Shown piece by piece: positions 59,720 to 64,000 of a DNA stretch of 64,000 bases. Position numbers and translations under genes: made by a program. This DNA is from Methylobacterium sp. UNC378MF (GTDB taxonomy: Bacteria > Pseudomonadota > Alphaproteobacteria > Rhizobiales > Beijerinckiaceae): positions 1 to 64,000 of the forward strand of contig NZ_FMWU01000024.1 of the NCBI RefSeq assembly GCF_900103195.1, given 5' to 3'. Below the pieces are notes generated by a model. That model worked only from the letters and a program-made list of their open reading frames with translations. It ran no database searches and was not told the DNA's origin. Each line of letters opens with the position of its first letter. Position 1 is the stretch's first letter.

Positions 59720-61294
59720 ATGAGTTTGGTGCAACGGCTGGAAGTGCGTCAGGGCCAGGCCCTGGTGATGACGCCGCAGCTCCTGCAAGCGATCAAGCTC
59801 CTGCAATTGTCGCAGCTCGATCTCGCGGCTTATGTCGAGGCCGAGCTGGAGCGCAATCCGCTGCTGGAACGCGCGGAGCCCGAGTTGCCGGGCGCCGGCG
59901 AATCCCCCGAAATGGGCGGCCACGCGGAGGAGGCGGGTTCGGACGGATTCGAGGGGGCGGAACCCGAATCGTGGCTGTCCGCAGACCTCAATCCGGATCG
60001 CAGCGAGATCGAGAGCGATTTCGACACCCGGCTCGACAACGTCTTCCCGGACGAGGTGCCGGTTCAGGCGCGCGAAGCGGGTGGGGGCGACATGCTCTCG
60101 CTGACGCCGCCGCCCTATGGCAGCACCGGCGGCAGCTTCGATGCCGAGGCGCCGGATTTCGAGGCGACCCTCACGGCGGAGACCTCGCTGCGCGATCACC
60201 TCGCGGGCCAGCTCGACCTCGCGACCCGGAATCCCGCGGAGCGGCTGATCGGCGGCTTCCTGATCGACGCCGTCGACGAGGCCGGCTACCTCCGCGAGAC
60301 CGTGGAGGGCGTGGCCGAGCGGCTCGGCGCCGACCCGTCCCTCGTCGGCCGGATGCTGGCGCTGATTCAGACCTTCGATCCGCCGGGGATCGCAGCCCGC
60401 GATCTCGCGGAATGCCTCGCGATCCAGCTGCGCGAGCGCGACCGGTTCGACCCGGCGATGCAAGCGCTGGTCTCGCGCCTCGACCTCGTGGCCAAGCGCG
60501 ATTTCGCGGCGCTGCGCCGGCTCTGCGGCGTCGACGACGAGGACCTCGTCGACATGCTGGGCGAGATCCGCCGGCTCGATCCCAAGCCGGGCCGCGCCTT
60601 CGGATCGAGCGCCGTCGAGGTTCTGATCCCGGATGTGTTCGTGCGCGCCGCGCCGGACGGCTCCTGGCTGGTCGAGCTGAACAGCGAGGCGCTGCCGCGG
60701 GTTCTGGTGAACCAGAGCTATTACGCCCGCGTGTCGCGCAACGCCGCCGCGGAGGGCGACAAGGCCTTCCTGTCGGAGGCGCTCCAGAACGCCAACTGGC
60801 TGACCCGCTCGCTGGAGCAGCGGGCCCGCACCATTCTCAAGGTCGCCACCGAGATCGTCCGCCAGCAGGACGGGTTCTTCGTCCACGGGGTCAGCCACCT
60901 GCGTCCGCTGAATCTCAAGACCGTGGCCGAGGCGATCGGCATGCACGAATCCACCGTCTCGCGGGTCACCTCCAACAAGGCCATCGGCACGAGCCGCGGC
61001 ACCCTGGAGATGAAGTATTTCTTCACCGCGGCGATCCCCGGTGCAGCCGGCGCCGCCGCCCATTCCTCCGAGGCCGTGCGCCACCGCATCAAGCAGCTCG
61101 TCGACGGCGAGACCCGGGACGACGTGCTGTCCGACGACGCGCTGGTGCAGAAGCTGCGCGGGGAGGGCGTCGACATCGCCCGGCGCACGGTGGCGAAGTA
61201 CCGGGAATCGCTGCGGATCCCGAGCTCGATCGAGCGCCGCCGCGAGCATTTCGCCCACGGCTCGGGCCAGCACGCCGCCCTGGCTCTGCGCTGA
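59720..61294 (+). CDS. rpoN: RNA polymerase sigma-54 factor
   Basis: The 524 residues match RpoN. Region I is MSLVQRLEVRQGQALVMTPQ with the Gln-rich LLQAIKLLQLSQLDLAAYVE. An acidic linker of about 100 residues follows, then the core-binding domain (QTFDPPGIAARDLAECLAIQ), the HTH region (VAEAIGMHESTVSRVTSNKA) and the C-terminal RpoN box ARRTVAKYRE. It binds -24/-12 promoters with enhancer-binding activators, governing nitrogen and other pathways. glmU follows 75 bases downstream on the same strand, a less usual neighbour than the hpf/ptsN genes. Confidence 0.96.
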   Translation: MSLVQRLEVRQGQALVMTPQLLQAIKLLQLSQLDLAAYVEAELERNPLLERAEPELPGAGESPEMGGHAEEAGSDGFEGAEPESWLSADLNPDRSEIESDFDTRLDNVFPDEVPVQAREAGGGDMLSLTPPPYGSTGGSFDAEAPDFEATLTAETSLRDHLAGQLDLATRNPAERLIGGFLIDAVDEAGYLRETVEGVAERLGADPSLVGRMLALIQTFDPPGIAARDLAECLAIQLRERDRFDPAMQALVSRLDLVAKRDFAALRRLCGVDDEDLVDMLGEIRRLDPKPGRAFGSSAVEVLIPDVFVRAAPDGSWLVELNSEALPRVLVNQSYYARVSRNAAAEGDKAFLSEALQNANWLTRSLEQRARTILKVATEIVRQQDGFFVHGVSHLRPLNLKTVAEAIGMHESTVSRVTSNKAIGTSRGTLEMKYFFTAAIPGAAGAAAHSSEAVRHRIKQLVDGETRDDVLSDDALVQKLRGEGVDIARRTVAKYRESLRIPSSIERRREHFAHGSGQHAALALR

Positions 61295-61368
61295 TCACCC
61301 GGATGGGCTTGCGCCCGGCTTCCGTCCGGCCCATCCGTCCTGCCGTTTGATCGACGCCTGGACCCGCG

Positions 61369-62748
61369 ATGACCCCGACCGGAACGCCCCCGCGCAGCCT
61401 CACCGCCATCGTGCTCGCAGCCGGGAAGGGCACGCGCATGCGCTCGGACCTGCCGAAGGTGCTGCACCGGATCGCCGGGCGCAGCATGCTCGGCCACGTC
61501 CTGGCCGCCGTGCAGGCGGCGGGCGCGGGCCGGATCGCCGTGGTGGCCGAGCCCGGCCGCGACGACGTCGCCGCCGAGATCGCGAAGGCGGCGCCCGGTG
61601 CGCAGGTCTTTCCGCAGGTCGAGCGGCTGGGCACCGCCCACGCGGTCCTGGCTGCGCGGGAGATCCTGGCCGAGCCGGACGACGACGTGGTGATCGCCTT
61701 CGGCGACACGCCTCTGGTCACGGCCGAGACGTTCCTGCGCCTGCGCGCGCCCCTCGCCGACGGCGCCGCGGTGGCTGTGCTGGCTTTCGAGACCGCGACG
61801 CCGACCGGCTATGGTCGGGTGCTGACAGAGGGCGACCGCGTCCTGGCGATCCGCGAGGAGAAGGATGCGAGCGCGGCCGAGCGGGCCGTGACCCTGTGCA
61901 ATGCCGGTCTGATGGCGCTTGCCGGGCGGCACGCCCTGGCGCTGCTCGCCCGTATCGGCAACGACAACGCCGCGGGTGAGTACTACCTGCCCGACGCGGT
62001 GGCGCTGGCTGTCGCCGACGGGCTGCCCGTCACGGTCGTGCCGGTGGACGAGGCCGAGGCGCAGGGCGTCAACGACCGGGTGCAGCTCAGCGTCGCGGAA
62101 GCGGCGATCCAGGCCCAGCTGCGCCGCACCGCGATGCTGGGCGGCGCCACCCTGATCGCGCCGGAGACGGTGTTCCTCAGCCACGACACGATGCTGGGGC
62201 GCGACGTGATCGTGGAGCCCAACGTCGTGTTCGGTCCGGGCGTGCGCGTGGCGGATGGCTGTACCGTGCGGTCCTTCGCGCATCTCACCGAGACCAACCT
62301 GGAGGCGGGCGTCCGGATCGGGCCGTTCGTGCGGCTGCGCGGCCACGCCGTGCTGGAGGCCGGTGCGGAACTCGGCAATTTCGTCGAGCTGAAGAACGCC
62401 CGGATGGGCGCGGGCGCGAAAGCCGCGCACCTGACCTATCTCGGCGATGCGGAGGTCGGCGCGAAAGCCAATATCGGCGCCGGCACGATCACCTGCAATT
62501 ACGACGGCGTGCTCAAGCACCGGACGACGATCGGCGCGGGTGCCTTCATCGGCTCGAACTCGGCGCTGGTCGCCCCGGTCACCGTCGGGGAGGGGGCCTA
62601 CGTGGCCTCGGGCTCGGTGATCACCGACGACGTGCCGGCCGACGCCATGGCGGTCGCCCGCGGCCGGCAGGCGATGAAGCCGGGCTGGGCGAAGGAGAAG
62701 CGTGCGGCGCTGCAGGCCGAGAAGGCGCGGCGCGGGACGGGCTCCTGA
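61369..62748 (+). CDS. glmU: bifunctional GlmU (uridyltransferase / acetyltransferase)
   Basis: The 459 residues carry the N-terminal pyrophosphorylase domain (LAAGKGTRMRSDLPKVLHRI at residues 17-36). The GD motif of the nucleotide-binding site is in VVIAFGDTPLVTAETFLRLR, and the C-terminal left-handed beta-helix acetyltransferase is (ATLIAPETVFLSHDTMLG, then ARMGAGAKAAHLTYLGDAEV and NIGAGTITCNYDG). Both activities make UDP-GlcNAc for peptidoglycan and lipopolysaccharide. It sits 152 bases upstream of glmS, the preceding step. Confidence 0.97.
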   Translation: MTPTGTPPRSLTAIVLAAGKGTRMRSDLPKVLHRIAGRSMLGHVLAAVQAAGAGRIAVVAEPGRDDVAAEIAKAAPGAQVFPQVERLGTAHAVLAAREILAEPDDDVVIAFGDTPLVTAETFLRLRAPLADGAAVAVLAFETATPTGYGRVLTEGDRVLAIREEKDASAAERAVTLCNAGLMALAGRHALALLARIGNDNAAGEYYLPDAVALAVADGLPVTVVPVDEAEAQGVNDRVQLSVAEAAIQAQLRRTAMLGGATLIAPETVFLSHDTMLGRDVIVEPNVVFGPGVRVADGCTVRSFAHLTETNLEAGVRIGPFVRLRGHAVLEAGAELGNFVELKNARMGAGAKAAHLTYLGDAEVGAKANIGAGTITCNYDGVLKHRTTIGAGAFIGSNSALVAPVTVGEGAYVASGSVITDDVPADAMAVARGRQAMKPGWAKEKRAALQAEKARRGTGS

Positions 62749-62900
62749 GACCGCTTCGGCCGGCCGAGCACGACCGGGGCTGGCCCTGCGCCACCCCGAT
62801 CCGGTAGAAGTCACGCTTGGACCCGCGCTGAGCGGGGCGGCCCGGACTCTGCGCAGCGCCTCGGCGCGGCCAGCCGGGCGTCGAAGCGAGAGACAGTTTC

Positions 62901-64000
62901 ATGTGCGGCATCGTCGGCATCGTCGGACGCGACGCGGTGGCGGGGCAGGTGATCGAGGCCCTGCGCCGACTCGAATACCGCGGCTACGATTCCGCCGGCA
63001 TCGCCACCCTGGAGCATGGCCGCCTGGCGCGGCGCCGCGCCTCCGGCAAGCTCGTCAACCTGGAGGCCAAGCTCGCGCAGGAGCCGCTCACCGGCACGAT
63101 CGGCATCGGGCACACCCGCTGGGCGACCCATGGCCGGCCGAACGAGACCAACGCCCACCCGCACGCCACCAAGCGGCTGGCGGTCGTCCACAACGGCATC
63201 ATCGAGAATTTCCGCGAGCTGAAGCAGGAGCTGGAGGCTGACGGCGTCGTCTTCGAGACCGAGACCGACACCGAGGTCGTCGCCCAGCTCGTCAGCCGCA
63301 ACATGGACCGGCAGATGGGTCCCGTGGAGGCGGTGGCGGCGGCCCTGCCGCGGCTGCGCGGCGCCTTCGCGCTGGGCTTCCTGTTCTCCGGCGAGGAGAA
63401 CCTGCTGATCGGGGCCCGTCACGGCGCGCCGCTGGCGATCGGTTTCGGCCAGGGCGAGACCTACCTGGGCTCCGATGCCCTGGCACTCGCCCCGTTCACC
63501 GACGCGATCACCTATCTCGACGAGGGCGACTGGGCGATCCTGACCCGGACCGGCGCCGAGATCCGGGACGCGTCGGGCGCCACGGTCGAGCGGGCGCGCC
63601 AGAGGATCGCCACGCAGGCCTACCGGATCGACAAGGGCGAGTACCGCCACTTCATGGCCAAGGAGATCCACGAACAGCCCGAAGTGGTGGGCCGCACGCT
63701 CGCCCATTACGTCGACATGGCGCAGGGTCGCGTGATGCTGCCGGAGGCGCTGCCCTTCGACTTCGCCAAGCTCAGCCGGGTCTACATCACCGCCTGCGGC
63801 ACGGCCTTCTACGCCGGCCTCGTCGCCCGCTACTGGTTCGAGCAGGTGGCGCGCCTGCCCGTGGAGATCGATGTCGCCTCCGAGGCCCGCTACCGCGAGG
63901 CCCCGCTGGAGAAGGATGGGCTGACGCTGGTCATCTCGCAATCCGGCGAGACCGCCGACACCCTTGCCTCCCTGCGTTACGCCAAGAGCCAGGGCCAGCA
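62901..64000 (+). CDS. glmS: glutamine-fructose-6-phosphate aminotransferase (5' part; runs off window)
   Basis: From ATG 62901 the protein is open to the window end (366 codons). After the removable Met comes Cys2, the glutaminase nucleophile, in CGIVGIVGRDAVAGQVIEAL. It continues with YRGYDSAGIATLEHGRLARR, the class-II amidotransferase signature, and HTRWATHGRPNETNAHPH. The isomerase domain starts with IHEQPEVVGRTL and includes ITACGTAFYAGLVARYWFEQ and ISQSGETADT. It makes glucosamine-6-phosphate, directly before GlmU in the pathway. The C-terminus lies outside the window. Confidence 0.97.
   Translation, partial: MCGIVGIVGRDAVAGQVIEALRRLEYRGYDSAGIATLEHGRLARRRASGKLVNLEAKLAQEPLTGTIGIGHTRWATHGRPNETNAHPHATKRLAVVHNGIIENFRELKQELEADGVVFETETDTEVVAQLVSRNMDRQMGPVEAVAAALPRLRGAFALGFLFSGEENLLIGARHGAPLAIGFGQGETYLGSDALALAPFTDAITYLDEGDWAILTRTGAEIRDASGATVERARQRIATQAYRIDKGEYRHFMAKEIHEQPEVVGRTLAHYVDMAQGRVMLPEALPFDFAKLSRVYITACGTAFYAGLVARYWFEQVARLPVEIDVASEARYREAPLEKDGLTLVISQSGETADTLASLRYAKSQGQ

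Noticed and set aside
1..64000. CRISPR array
   Set aside because: No set of regularly spaced direct repeats with unique spacers was seen; the only regular repeat is the pentanucleotide tract.

Overview
The window is high-GC alphaproteobacterial chromosome, most likely Methylobacterium or Methylorubrum. This is inferred from several things: the gene style, the many small MPRxYF-type (DUF6894-like) proteins beside Crp/Fnr regulators, the LexA operators of the GTTC-N7-GTTC type used by alphaproteobacteria, and conserved blocks such as rpsA-sppA-ihfB and rpoN-glmU-glmS. No rRNA genes or CRISPR arrays were seen.

Region 1 (1-15 kb) is accessory. It opens with the 5' part of an IS630-type transposase, then two small phage-like genes and a decayed umuC-type SOS polymerase behind a perfect LexA box. 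A long run of small or orphan genes follows. Recognisable members are an outer-membrane MetA-pathway-like protein, a second-type methionine aminopeptidase, an SDR oxidoreductase of the GSP39/YghA kind and an FMN reductase. Many small genes have no recognisable function, including a tightly overlapping six-gene minus-strand array (7.0-8.45 kb) next to a degenerate tRNA-Asn-like sequence.

Region 2 (15-34.4 kb) is core chromosome: serA, a transglutaminase-like protein, a Crp/Fnr regulator, rpsA with a strong terminator, sppA, ihfB, a LapA-domain protein, trpF (convergent), a DUF2125 protein, plsC-like acyltransferase, an RND efflux pair, a rhodanese and a glycosyltransferase, ending in tRNA-Pro(GGG).

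Region 3 (34.4-43.7 kb) is a deletion-scarred HK97-type prophage attached to tRNA-Pro. It holds an integrase C-terminus, a terminase tail joined to a portal gene with an amber stop, a protease head joined to a capsid tail, then a low-GC membrane adenylate cyclase, an IS5-family element with a -1 frameshift, an AraC regulator, a tape-measure-like protein, and small genes flanking a second perfect LexA box. One of those small genes is a near copy of the gene at 620-874.

Region 4 (43.7-64 kb) is mixed regulation and core. It carries an NmrA-like reductase with a divergent LysR regulator, and three Crp/Fnr-type regulators each neighbouring a DUF6894-like gene; one of these regulators carries an N-terminal receiver domain. 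It also has a broken Gfo/Idh/MocA gene, an XRE regulator, a GGDEF-EAL protein, an MBL hydrolase, a SCO1-type copper chaperone, opgG, and finally rpoN, glmU and the 5' part of glmS running off the end.
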